This document shows positions 20,138-31,900 of a stretch of 64,000 bases of DNA, one piece after another. The DNA is from Bretschneidera sinensis (taxonomy: Eukaryota > Streptophyta > Magnoliopsida > Brassicales > Akaniaceae). The notes below the pieces were generated by a model. That model saw nothing but the letters and a program-made list of their open reading frames with translations. It was not told the DNA's origin and did not search any database. The DNA lies in contig CM043700.1 in NCBI GenBank assembly GCA_023935145.1, forward strand, positions 40,342,620 through 40,406,619, given 5' to 3'. The number at the start of each line of letters is the position of its first letter. The stretch's first letter is position 1. A program made the position numbers and the translations under genes.

Positions 20138-23083
20138 GAAATAGAAAATTTAGTCTTTTTTAGAATTCAAATTTGTTTAGTACTGGTGCTTTAATTGATA
20201 ATTTATATAAACTGGATATGATTGCCCCCAAAGAAAATGAATCCTTGCATACTAGTAATGTTGGTATTAAGTGCAAATTAACAAATGAGAATTCATTAAT
20301 GTTATGGCATAAGCGTGTACGACATATTTCTAAACAAATGATTCAAAGACTTGTGTCAGAAGGAATTCTTGATCCCTTAGATTTGTCAGATTTTGAAGTC
20401 TGCATTGAGTGCATTAAGAGAAAACAAACAAATGTTAAAAATAAAGGTGCTAATAAAAGTAATAGTGTCTTAGAATTGATACATATGGATATTTGTGGTC
20501 CATTCCCTACAGTTTCTTGGAATGGACAACAACATTTTATCACTTTCATAGATAACTACTCTAGGTATGACTATCTTTATTTAATTCATGAGAAGTCTCA
20601 ATCTATAGACATGTTCAAGAATTTCAAAGCCGAAGTTGAAAATCAATTAGGCAAGAAAATTAAGGCTGTAAAATCTGACCATGGAGGTGAATACTATGGT
20701 AGATATGATGGATCAGGTGAACAACATCCTGGACCCTTCGCAAAATTGATGGAATGTGGGATCGTTCCTCAATACACCATGCCAGGGACTCTTAGTCAAA
20801 ATGGTGTAGCTGAGAGATGAAACCGAACCTTAAAGTATATGGTAAAAAGTATGATTAGTCATTCTTCTTAGCCAGAATCGCTTTGGGGTGAAGCCTTCAA
20901 GACTACAGTTTACATCCTGAACATAATTCCAAGTAAAGCTGTAGCTAAAACCCCATACGAGTTATGGACAAGCAAAAAGCCTAGCATTAGGCATTTGCAT
21001 GTTTGGGGATATCTAGCTGAGGCTCGGTCTTATAAGCCAAATGAGAAGAAGCTAGACTCAAGGACTATTAGCTGCTATTTTGTTAGATACTCTAAAAGAT
21101 CAATGGGGTTTTAAATTTTATAATTCCTCTAATAGATCCTTTTTCGAAACGGGCAAAGCCAAGTTTATTGAGGATGTTGAGTTAAGTGGGAGAGACCAAC
21201 TCAGGTAAGTCAATTTTGAAGAGGAATGTGTTTACATTCCTGTTGTTGCAACTGAAAACATTCAGGTATCCATACCTGATGTTATTCAAAATGCAAATCC
21301 AGAGATCCAACACATCGATGACGAACCTGAATTGCCGCCTGCTCAAAATCAGGAACCTCCTGAGGTTCATCAAGAGGTACCTCAACAACCTCAAGTGGAA
21401 GTATCATTAAGGAGATCCACTAGAGAAAATAGAAACGCGATTTCGAATGATTATGTCGTGTATCTCCAGGAACACGAGTTTGATAAAGGTCTGAAAGATG
21501 ATCCAACTTCTTTTAGTCAAGTCACATAATGTTCTAATTCTGAAAAATTGATTGAAGCCATAAAGGATGAAATGAAATCAATGGATGACAATGGTGTTTG
21601 GAACTTAGTAGAGTTGTCCAAAAGTGCGAAACCGATTGGTTATAAAAGGATATTTAAAACCAAACGGGATTCAAAAGGCAACATTGAAAGGTATAAGGCC
21701 CGCCTAGTCGCCAAAGGTTTCACTCAAAAGGAATGCATTGATTACAAAGAGACTTTTTCCTCGATTTCGACGAAAGATTCTTTTAGAATCATTATGGCAC
21801 TTGTAGCTCACTATGATTTGGAGCAATATCAAATGAACATTAAAACAGCGTTTCTCAATGGAAACATTGAAAAAACAATATACATGGTGCAACCGGAGAA
21901 CTTTGAGTCCAAAGATTCAAAGTATCTTGTATGCAAGCTTAAAAAGTCCATTTATGGCTCAAAACAGGCATCCCGGTAATGGTATCAAAAATTTGATCAG
22001 GTGATTACATCATTTGGATTTAAGTAAAACACCGTTGATCAATGCATATATCTCAAGTTCAGTAGGAGCAAATTTATTATCCTGGTGCTATATGTAGACG
22101 ACATTCTACTGGCAAGCAGCGATATAGGCCTATTGCATGAAACCAAGAGATTTCTATCAAGTAAATTTGAAATGAAAGATCTTAGTGATGTGTCATTTGT
22201 TTTGGGTATACAGATCCATAGAGATCATTCCAGAGGTATACTTGGACTGTCACAGATGGTCTATATTGATAAAGTGCTAAGTAGATTTAGTATGAGTGGT
22301 TATGCACAAGGAAACACACCCGTGGCAAAAGGTGATAAGTTCTGTTTGCTCCAATGTCCGGAAAATGAACTTGAGAAGAAGAAAATGGAGAAATATCCCT
22401 ATGCTTCGGTTGTTGGAAGTCTCATATATGCACAAGTGTGTACGCGACCAGACATTGCGTACATTATTGGAATGCTAGGCAGATATTTGAGTAACCTGGG
22501 CGTGGATCATTGGAAAGCAGCTAAATGGGTTATGAGATATCTACAGAGAACGAAGGATTATATGCTCACATATCGGAGATCGGATCTTTTGGTAATCATT
22601 GGGTATTCAGACTCCGATTTTGTCGAGTGTCTCGATAACAGGAGATCCACTTCTGGCTATGTCTTTATGTTAGCTAGAGGAGCTATATCATGGAAGAGTG
22701 TGAAACAGTCACTCATAGCTATTTTCACCATGGAGGCAGAGTTCATAGCTTGCCATGAGGCATCAAATCAGGAAATATGGCTGCGAAATTTTATCACTGA
22801 GCTGCGCACGGTTGATGGTATTGATAGACCATTAACGATTTATTGTGATAATAAGGCTGCTGAGTTGTATTCCAAGAACAACCGAAGCTCATCGAGGTCA
22901 AAGCATATTAACATCAAGTTTCTGGTTGTTAACGAGAGAGTTCAGAATTCTCAAATGTTAATTGAGTATATCAGTACAAACTCTATGATTGTGGATCCAC
23001 TTACTAAGGGTTTGCCACCCATAGTGTTTCATGAGCATGTTGCTCACATAAGTGTTGTTCTTTTGGACAATATGCCCGTATAG
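20138..23083 (+). pseudogene. element 1 pol, remaining integrase-RT-RNase H
   Basis: After the nested element, pol continues with the pre-integrase block (LWHKRVRHIS, CIECIKRKQT), the integrase core (HMDICGPFP, FIDNYSRYDYLYL, KSDHGGEYYG; stop at 20818-20820), a decayed C-terminal part, RT (21548-21979: YKARLVAKGFTQKE, YMVQPE, KKSIYGSKQAS; then 22085 on with LYVDDILLASS) and RNase H (GYSDSDFVEC, TMEAEFIACHEA, IYCDNKAAE, DPLTKGLPP), stopping at 23081-23083. The last frame is open for 332 codons. Upstream stops and shifts make it a pseudogene. Confidence 0.88.
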
Positions 23084-23521
23084 TGGGAGATTGTATTTGA
23101 CCTTTTAATTTTGTTTAATTGACATGGTTATGTTGTTCTATACAGACTTTGGATTATGTATTTTTTATTACTCTATGATGACTTTCATTGCAGTTTTGCA
23201 TTTAATGTTTGAAAGTATTTCATATGATTCTTTTGAGTCATATGGAGGACCAGTTGGAAATTGATATGTTTAAGATCACGTGTCATGTAATTTCCATGCT
23301 ACACATCCATACTAGATCTATGTCGTTAATTTTGTTAGTGTTGTGACCATTGATGGGTCTTGTTACGATAAATGTGAAAAATGCCACTTTGATCCTATAT
23401 TGATATGGTTAATGGACCAGATTGTTATTGGATATTTTGGTTTAAATAGCACAAATGAGCTCAATTAAGGTTATCTTCATGTACAATATAAAGGATAACA
23501 TATGTAACCCAAGTGGGAGAT

Positions 23522-24073
23522 TGTTGGAATTTTGGGTTCAGATATGTTATAACATTGTATATGCACACCCGTTCTCTAATAAAAGACCCAATTAAGTGAT
23601 ATAATTTTATGGGTCTCCAAAGTATCAAGGTTCTTTACTAGGGGCCACCTTATGTGCAGAAGCCCGATATGGTATAGGTCTTTGTTAATGGGCCAAAGAC
23701 CCAATGCACATGTGTGAGGTAACTGTTAGGGTTATGGATGCACATGTGTGAGGTAACTGTTAGGGTTATGGTCCCTAAGGCACAGAGAAATAAATAGACA
23801 TCAAGGGAGGGTGTTTAACGAGTGTTAAATTTTATTGAAACAGACAGTTCTTCTCCCTCCCCTCTAACATTCAGTTGATTGGTTCCCATACCAAAGGTGG
23901 TTCTCTCTGTAGTCTTAGAAGATCAACCCAAGGAGGCGTGCTTGCAATGGATTCCGGTTTGTTTCTAACTCATCTTCTCAATATATATATATAAATTCTT
24001 GACAAGTTTAATATGAAAAGATCTTGGTTGTATCATTGATTATTTGTGTATTAGTATCAAGATTAATATAATA
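23522..24073 (+). repeat. element 1 3' LTR
   Basis: Starts TGTTGGAATTTTGG right after AAGTGGGAGAT and ends ...AATATAATA, against AATATAACA in the 5' copy. It contains a 34-bp tandem duplication (GATGCACATGTGTGAGG unit, about 23702-23770) that is absent from the 5' LTR. Confidence 0.88.
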
Positions 24074-24166
24074 GTCTGATCTTATGGGTTTACAGTATAT
24101 TGTCGATCCATTCATCAACAGAAGAAGTAGCTTGTGTCACTGTTGTTTTGATAATTAATTCATTAT

Positions 24167-25065
24167 TGTTGACCTTTAGTTGATTTTGATTATGATCAAT
24201 ACAGAAACATGACGCAAAAATACGACACGTACAATTACCAAAAGAAAGCAGAAGATGTAGAATAGGTTCTAAGGCAATTGATTCAAATTGTAAATTTTTA
24301 TTTTCAGTTACTTAGCTTAAGTATGGCTCGTTTTGATTACAAAAGGCTTCGACAAAAATAATCCAAAAAAATGTCTTTAAGTCAAAAACTGCTTTTAAAC
24401 ATAAAATTGTGTTTTGGGTCAACCGAGTTGACTAGGTCTTTGAACCAATCGACTGGTTAAAGGACTCAGTCGACTGGTACTTGTCTGAAGCCCAAAAATT
24501 GGATTTTCTCACTTGACTCAATTAATTGGTAATTCGAAAATATGATCGTTTGAGACGCATGACTTGAGCATTTAATGCTGCAAACCTACTAAATCAATAT
24601 CTAACAACCATATAATGCCCAAGCTATACAAAAATAAAAATAAAATAAAATAAAAAACCATCAATGAGCATTTAAACAACAAGAAATGACACTTAATTTG
24701 ATTTATAGCTTATTAATACTCTCAAAAGCTTTGAAAAATTGATTGTGAACCATTTTTTAAGCTTTGTTATTGGAAGAGAGATAACATTCATCTTGTAAAG
24801 CATTCATTGCTATCTCTCTTCTCTTCCTTTACATTTAATATCAATCATTGTAAAGAGAAAGAGTTTGTGTAACTTTTAGAATGTTTAGAATTAAATATTT
24901 CTTTGTAACTTTCTTATGGAAGAGAGTACTTTTAAAGTTTGTGCAACACCCGTGAAGTTTTCTGACTATAGTTAGTGGATTGCTTTAAGGAGGTTTTTTG
25001 AAGAGAATGGACGTAAGGTTAGAGATATTCCAATATTACCGAGCCACTATAAACGGAGTTTGCAA
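24167..25065 (+). mobile_element. solo LTR related to element 2
   Basis: Begins TGTTGACCTTTAG and contains AGTCGACTGG/AATCGACTGG palindromes (24420-24480), a GTGCAACACCCGTGAAGTT block, and CCACTATAAACGGAGTTTGCA, all collinear with the element 2 LTR but strongly diverged and shorter. ATTAT occurs on both sides (24162-24166 and 25066-25070), a possible target duplication in AT-rich DNA. The 3' part of the LTR appears to be missing. Confidence 0.7.
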
Positions 25066-25689
25066 ATTATAATACCTACAAATCATTACCACAAAGATGC
25101 TTTAGTTCCTACCCGAATCTAACAAGAATTTTTAGTTAGACTTGAATTAGTCTTAGAAATTAATGTCAATAATGTAAACAAACTAAATGACACATCATCT
25201 TATGCGGTTACTTCCAAACATTTCATACAAAATCAAACTATCAATTGCCCAAATAGAATAATCCCTTTATAACAATATACATAATAATAAAAAATAAAAA
25301 AACTTTTTTTTTTTCAAAGATCAATTTTTGTCCCCATGTTATCAATAGGATAAAAACCTATTCCAAATGGCAGTGGAATAGCAAATGGAACTTTCCCTTT
25401 GTTCATTTCATATCCCACTTCTTTAGATAATGGGATCGTAATAGAATTGCAATTCCAATTTTTTTTTCCAACCAAATAAAGAAATTGATGAAACAAAAGG
25501 AATAGAGTATGGAATTCCAAATACCCTCAACGAAACGGGCTGATAGGAGCCTCATAATTTTTTTTGTTTAATAATTACTTTTGAATACTCTATATAAAAA
25601 CTCAGGGTTTGATCATCTTCTAGTCTAAAACCAAACCATCAATTTCCCAAATAGAATAATCCTTTGCATATGTACAACATACATCACAA
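25066..25689. other. intergenic, possible decayed MITE
   Basis: No gene is seen. 25250-25300 and 25630-25690 share CCCAAATAGAATAATCC. The stretch 25310-25560 has the look of a plant MITE (GGAATAG, GGAATTCC and GGAACT clusters), but no paired inverted ends could be fixed. Confidence 0.4.
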
Positions 25690-27100
25690 TAAAAAGACCA
25701 TTTTGTCAAATAAGCATTAATCACCAAATATTAATAATCAAATTAAATTGAGCATTTTAGTGCTTCTATTTACCCAAATAATCCTATGTGAATTGTGATC
25801 GTTCACTTTACAACTTAAAATTTGCTGACTAATAAGAACCCAAATATCTTGAAATTAAAAAAAAAAAAAGGAATAATCCATATGGATTACTGGTTCTGAT
25901 CTTCATTAAGCTTCTTATTGGCTGAATCTTCCTTGTTGAGACAGTCATCTTTAGAAGCAATCCCAGAACTTCCAATTTTCTTCTTTCTTTTGGATCTTTT
26001 AGATTTAGATCTTTTGGTATTTGATATTTTCGGAAAATCAAATATTACTTTCCCACAAAAAGAACAGGATCTGTATTTAAAAAAACATGTTCAAGACATT
26101 AGAAAACAAATTACAACAACGACAATGACAGAGAAACGGTATATTTAGATTTGAAAAATTCAAAACAAAATAAATTCGGTTGAAAATTTGAATTTTACAT
26201 TTATTTTTCTTTATTTCATATGGACATCAAAAACAAAATTTGAGAGCTATAATCTCATTTTTCTACGAACCAAACCAAACTATTGAAGTTAAGTTTAATT
26301 TTTGGACAAAAGAATTTTATATTGGATTTATTCGATGTAATTATATTTGAGTTGGTTTTTTTCGGATTCTTTTTTTTTAAAAATATATATATATATATTT
26401 TAGTCTTTCTAATATTTTTTATATTGAAAAATTATTCAAAAGAAAAAATATTAGAGTAAGAAAGCAATAAATTACTTACATGACATTATCAACAACCATA
26501 AAAGTGTTGTTATTGATACAGTGAGTGCACCATATGTAAGCCATTAATCGTTATCAAGCGATTGCAATATCAAGTTATCAACAACTAAAACAAGATGATT
26601 AAACCAAAATTAATATAAGAAAAATCTTATTTATTAAACAATCATAAGAAAGATAATTAAAATAGAAAACAATAATCCAACTATTAGATTAATACTCTTA
26701 GCATCAGGTTTTTATTTCTTTTTATCCTGTGTGATCAGAAGATTGAGAGAAAATTTATTTTCTTAAAAAGGGGGAAAAAATCAGCACAATTTCGGAATAT
26801 TTGCTGCCACTTAATTCTAAACCCTAAATCCATAAATAAAAAAAAAAAAAAAATTCTAAACCCTAAAAATATTCGATGCAAGCTAGCTTGAAATTTGTAA
26901 AGAAAGGAGGTAAAGGACTTAAAAAAAAAATTCAAGTGTTAATACCTTTGTTGAATAGAAACACCAGTAGAAAGGAGAGGGGGCAGATTGATGGATTGAT
27001 TTCTAGTACATAATTATAGTATGTGTATACAATATATATAGTTGAGAGAGAGTGGAAAACCAATCCTTGCAAGGATTGGATTTTATGACGGTTTTTATAC

Positions 27101-27136
<36 letters not shown>

Positions 27137-27355
27137 GTATACGACGGTTTAGTTACTTGGGGAAGAAGAATTACGACGAGACATGAGTTGTTGATTATTA
27201 TAGATTCCCTACAAACACGCCCAAGTAAGGAGCCTGCTTTTTTCTATTAAAAAAATATTACTAATTAGTTTGGAACTATTTACCAATTGGAGTAATAAAA
27301 TGAAAAGTGGGATAAAAGTTCAACACCCACATCTTTTTGAGAAATTACATCAGGA
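25690..27355. repeat. segmental duplicate, copy B
   Basis: Collinear with 3763-5570, with the same gene, introns and promoter region. Differences include a single 72-bp unit, absence of the inserted repeat, and a T-run at about 27105-27133. Confidence 0.85.
25887..26544 (-). CDS. small zinc-ribbon protein, copy B (TFIIB/BRF ribbon-like)
   Basis: Two exons on the minus strand: 26544-26480 and 26070-25887. They give 249 nt (82 aa). The protein begins MAYIWCTHC and has CxxC at 6-9 and CSFCGKVIFDFP from 24, so the spacing is CxxC-x14-CxxC. A lysine/arginine-rich nuclear-localisation-like stretch follows (KRSKSKRSKRKKK), then a short polar tail ending QNQ. The Trp before the first CxxC, the Ser-Cys before the second, and CGKV followed by a Phe resemble the BRF/TFIIB zinc ribbon, but the cyclin repeats are absent. 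Exon boundaries match copy A exactly. Copy B probably keeps the ancestral ribbon length. It could be a free-standing ribbon protein derived from a TFIIIB subunit, or an unrelated zinc ribbon. The role is unknown. Confidence 0.55.
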
Positions 27356-28500
27356 GAAATTACACTAAGTCATATTTAAATTAAGAAAGTTTAACACTTC
27401 AATAGTTAAATCCTTAAATTATGAATTTAGTATTAGAAATTCTCAAACTTTAGATTAGTTGTAATATTATTTTCCGCGTCAATATAATGTTTATTTTTTC
27501 ATTTTTTTTTCTTCAAATGAGACTCATTGAGTTATATATAAGCTATATAATGAGAGGTAACTCTATCTCATTTTTTATATATCTCTAACCTTTAATGTGA
27601 GTGAAGTTTGATCGCTAATATAATTTGTACAATGGTAAAAATGATTTTATAAACTAAGTTAGTTAACACTAGTATATTTTTTGAGTTTGAGATGATCGGA
27701 TATGCTAAAAATAAGTTATAATTGAAATTATCCTCATAATTGTTGAGAATTTTCACTTTTGAGTCATTTTTTAAAAAATTTAATAGTAAAATGTAAAAAA
27801 ATTATATATATTTTCAAAACTAAAAAAAAAAAAATTTGATTTTTGTGTTTTTTTTATAATATATCAATTTATCTTTACATATATAGTTAAGTTTTTAAAA
27901 CAAGTTTATTAATGAATAATTCTTGAGAGAAATTTAATGACCTGAGTACTAAACACTCATCCCTGGTATAAGTGAAATTTAATCTATGATAGATTTGACC
28001 CTAACTAAGCTAGCTAACACGCCGGATACTAGACACTCATAGTTTAAAAATAGCTGGTGCAGTTTTCCATTCTTTTTCAGTAGGAAAACCAAATGAATTT
28101 GAAGGGTGAAACTCTTTTAAGATGGAAGAATATACGCCCGACTATGTTGTAGACAGTATTTTGTTCCATGCATTATAAGACATCTTGATGCTCACTACTG
28201 TAAAATTGCTGCAGGATTTGACTGAAGAAGTTCTATTGTGCGGAAATCAAAATACCTGGACTACATTGCTATCCCTCTATAATAGGTACGTATATATACT
28301 TAATCATGGATGATTGAATTCACCATTTATAATTAGAATGGGGAAAAATACAAACAGTACACAACAGAAAATTCTGTTCCTTATATTTTGGGAACAGAAA
28401 ATAGAAAACAAATCTCAACAAGCATATTTCAAGGGCATTGCACATCATGAATCAAGAAGTCCAACAGATACTGTAGCTGAACTCAGCTGAATTTGAATCA
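27356..28500. other. intergenic, no supported gene
   Basis: AT-rich with many A and T runs. The end nearest 28500 probably contains the 3' end of the BPM transcript. No other feature is seen. Confidence 0.55.
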
Positions 28501-28991
28501 AATTATTTACCTTACCAGTAAAATTGTTAAGGATGCTTCAAAAAGTCTTAGAATGTTTAACAGAATTCCGACTGCCAAGCTTTAAAAACACATTTTTGCA
28601 GCCAAAAGATCCCAATTGGACATTTTTCATGATCTATACTGTAGCATGCATGTTCATCATTGTAAACATTGACCTACCAAATATTCACATCAAACAGAAC
28701 CAGGGTTGCATACTATATCACCCCATCCTCCCCACCATGGCAAAAGAGGGAGAACACAGTAAAAACTTACAATTGGACAAGATGGTACACTGCTTGCTTT
28801 CAGCTCATAATAAAAACTTATGGTTGGACAAGATCCAGTTTACTACCCTTACGGTAATTTCTTGCATGCGAAACATGGCAACCTTCCTGTCATGCATAAA
28901 ATCAGAAGCGTTTTTGTCCTCTTTCCAGCTTAGTCTTTCCTTTCTGTTTCTCCAACGTCACTGTCATTTACACTATCACCAACAATCACTA
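28501..28991 (-). other. probable BPM 3' UTR
   Basis: Moderately complex sequence downstream of the stop codon, without a recognised coding region on either strand. Its end is not determined. Confidence 0.4.
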
Positions 28992-31900
28992 TCAGGTTCT
29001 TTGCCTGACCCTTCTGCCATCAGTATCACCGCCATCTGAAAGCTGGGCCCACACACTCTGAGATTTTCCGCCCCCACTGCTGCAGTCCTCCTCACAACCT
29101 GCCACTGTCTTCAGGAGCTCTGACTGCAGCACTGGGCAATTCTCTTTGAGGTATTCAAAGCCATCTGACCGCATAACAGCTGCAATATGCATGTGCAATA
29201 TTAAGCACAAAGTATGTCCCATAAAATAAGTGTAATCTTACATTTTACCATCAAATTTCAGATTGTTCAACTACCTAATGTGCTCCTCAAGAATGAAGAT
29301 TCTACAAATATTTTTTTTGCATTTCCTATATGACTATAACCTCATAATGCTGCTACGACCAAGCTTCAGAAGTTAACCATACTTGTAATAATTGGTCTAT
29401 TGAAGAAAACTAGAGACTGCCTCTTAAAATGGAAGTACTACATTCTCCTCATATTGAAGATTCCTTATAAATGCCACACATATGCTGATTTTTAACTATA
29501 GAATAGGTTGTTAAAGACCATACTTATTATGAGCAAGACATGGCTCACAGAGGTGACAACGCAAAGTATGGGTATGGCATATGTCCACATGACCAGAAAA
29601 GTTCCTTGGATCACTATGTAAAGCATAACACTAGTATGGACTTAAACAAAGAACCTAATGTCTAAGGTAGAAAACACATGTCGGCGCCTCCATGTAACAG
29701 GCTAACACCAAAGGCACAAACACATGGATTGAAATTCACACACGCAGTCCAAAGACTTGGGCATACACAGAGTAATACATTGTGCCAACAACATGGTATT
29801 AGAATTGTAAGGACCAATGTTTTCAGAGGCGAAGGTGTTAGGCAAAGCGTTTTTTCCCCCACGAGGCGAGGCCTTGAGGCGTAAGCCTTTCGAATATTTT
29901 ACCTTTTTTTAGAAAAAATAATAATTACATAAAAATTGTCAAATTAATAATTAAAATCAGACAAAAAAATCAAATGATTAAATTTATGTTTAAATGTATC
30001 CAATTAAAACAAGCTTTTTGTAATTGAGAAAATAAATGGAGTAATAAACAGTATTGTATTAAGTTTAATAGCATAAAAAGTTAAAAGAATTTGCCAAAAA
30101 TATCATCATGTGGGCAACATAAAAAGTAAAGACATCATACTTTCCAATGGAGAACACCAGACCAGACCCTATGAATTATTTTTTCGATACCATTTTAAAA
30201 AAAAAAAATCTATATTCCTTTTTTCTTCTTCACATCCCTCTCTTTAACATGAATTTTCTCTAGAAATGCAGAACTACTCATCCTTTTTCTCAAATTTATG
30301 CAAGAAAGTTTGTGATTTTTGCTTCTTCCTTCAACGTCTTTAAGTTTCTTTTAGATCTGAAAATTTTTGCTTGAGGATGCACAATTTTTGTTTGTCGATC
30401 TAAGAGAGACAGAGAGATAGCATCTCGTCTTGATTGCAGCGAGAAGAACAGAATTTTGAGAGAGAGATTTGTCATTCTGCAGCCGTGGAAAGTGATTTTG
30501 AATATTTGATTGTTGAAAGTTTTTGATAGAGAGAGAGACAGAAGCTCAGCTCACTCCTGCTTCTGTCTTAACAATGGAATGAAGATCATAAATTCTGATT
30601 CCTCTTTTCTTTTTCTTTTTTTTGGGTAATTTAATGGATCAACAACAAAATCGTTTAGAGGCGTACACCTCGACCAGTAGGGCATAAAAGGCAAACGGCC
30701 AAGCTTAAGGCAAATGCCCCACCACAAAAGGTGGACGCCTTTGTAGACAACCACTTTATTTTTAACGAATCAAGGCAATTTAAGACCGCCCCGCCTCTGG
30801 GTGTGCCTCAACCATGCGTTTGAAAAACTGGTAAGGAAAGCAACATAGAGGCCACCAAAGCGTGTGTGTGAGAGAGTGACAGTGAGAGAGAGAGAAAGGA
30901 GGAAACTTCATCGAACAATTATCGATGATGACAAAATGAATATGATTAAAACATGAGAGGCCACCAAGATGAAAATCTCTCTGTCAGGAGATAATTGATG
31001 AAGGAGAAAAAAACTCAGTTGATGACCACCAGATGAGTGCAACGGCTGCTGGAGCACTATTTGCCAATGCCAAAAGAGAAATCTCTCACTCTCCTCCACA
31101 TATATAACTCAAATGGCATCATCACCAAACACTCTTAGGTCTGTTTAGTTGTAGAAAACATTTTCTATTTTCTATCTCCATTTTTCTTAACACTTTCTGC
31201 AATAATTTGCACATTCTTAACAAAATTCGGAAAACAAGACTTCTTTGTTTTTTTTATCTTTTCAGCATAATATTGAAAAAGATGAGAAACAAAAAAAATT
31301 TTGTTTCCAAATTTTATTGAAAAGATGAAAAACAAAGATGTGATATTTTTCAAACTATGTTAAGAATTTGCAAATTGTTGAGGAAAGTGTTCAAGAAAAT
31401 GGAGATAGAAAATGAAAAATGTTTTCCAGAACTAACATGCACTTAACTTCTCTCTCTCTCTTACTCAAGGGGCATCACTAAACACAACAAAAAAATTTCC
31501 CAGTCGCTGTTGTTGGTTCTCTTTATTCCTTTTCATTTTTTTTTTCTTTTTTGTCCTTGACACTGCACTTGCATAATTTTCTGGGTACTAGGGTTGCACC
31601 CCAATATTTTTATCTTACCAGCGACAAAATGTATGTCATGTAACAACCTCAGCCTAGACAATCACAGGTGTGACACAAAACATGGCATGCAACAACCTTG
31701 GCCTAGACACAAAAAGGGGAAAAAACCAAGCAGATAAAACACAGCCATGGCAGGGAAATTATGTGGCTACTACTGACAAGGCAACGAGGCATTGGTTGGA
31801 AATAATGGCAACAAGAAGTAAACCAAATGGAACCAATGGTTTAAACCTCTCAGAACAAGAAAATGTCAATGCAAATGGTGTAAGTATTTATTATTGCCTA

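Larger units (their letters stand above)
6471..24073 (+). mobile_element. Ty1/copia retrotransposon, element 1 (interrupted)
   Basis: The element consists of a truncated 5' LTR (6471-6910), PBS TGGTATCAGAGC (6913-6924), a long leader, gag (to 8931), the start of pol (to 9190), a 10.9-kb nested element (9191-20132), the remaining pol (20138-23083), a PPT (AAGTGGGAGAT, 23511-23521) and the 3' LTR (23522-24073). The PR-INT-RT-RH order places it in Ty1/copia. Several stops and frameshifts make it non-autonomous. The lineage within copia is not assigned. Confidence 0.9.

Noticed and set aside
28524..29039. 171-codon plus-strand frame
   Set aside because: Antisense to the BPM last exon and 3' UTR, with no recognised domain. 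It overlaps a well-supported exon.
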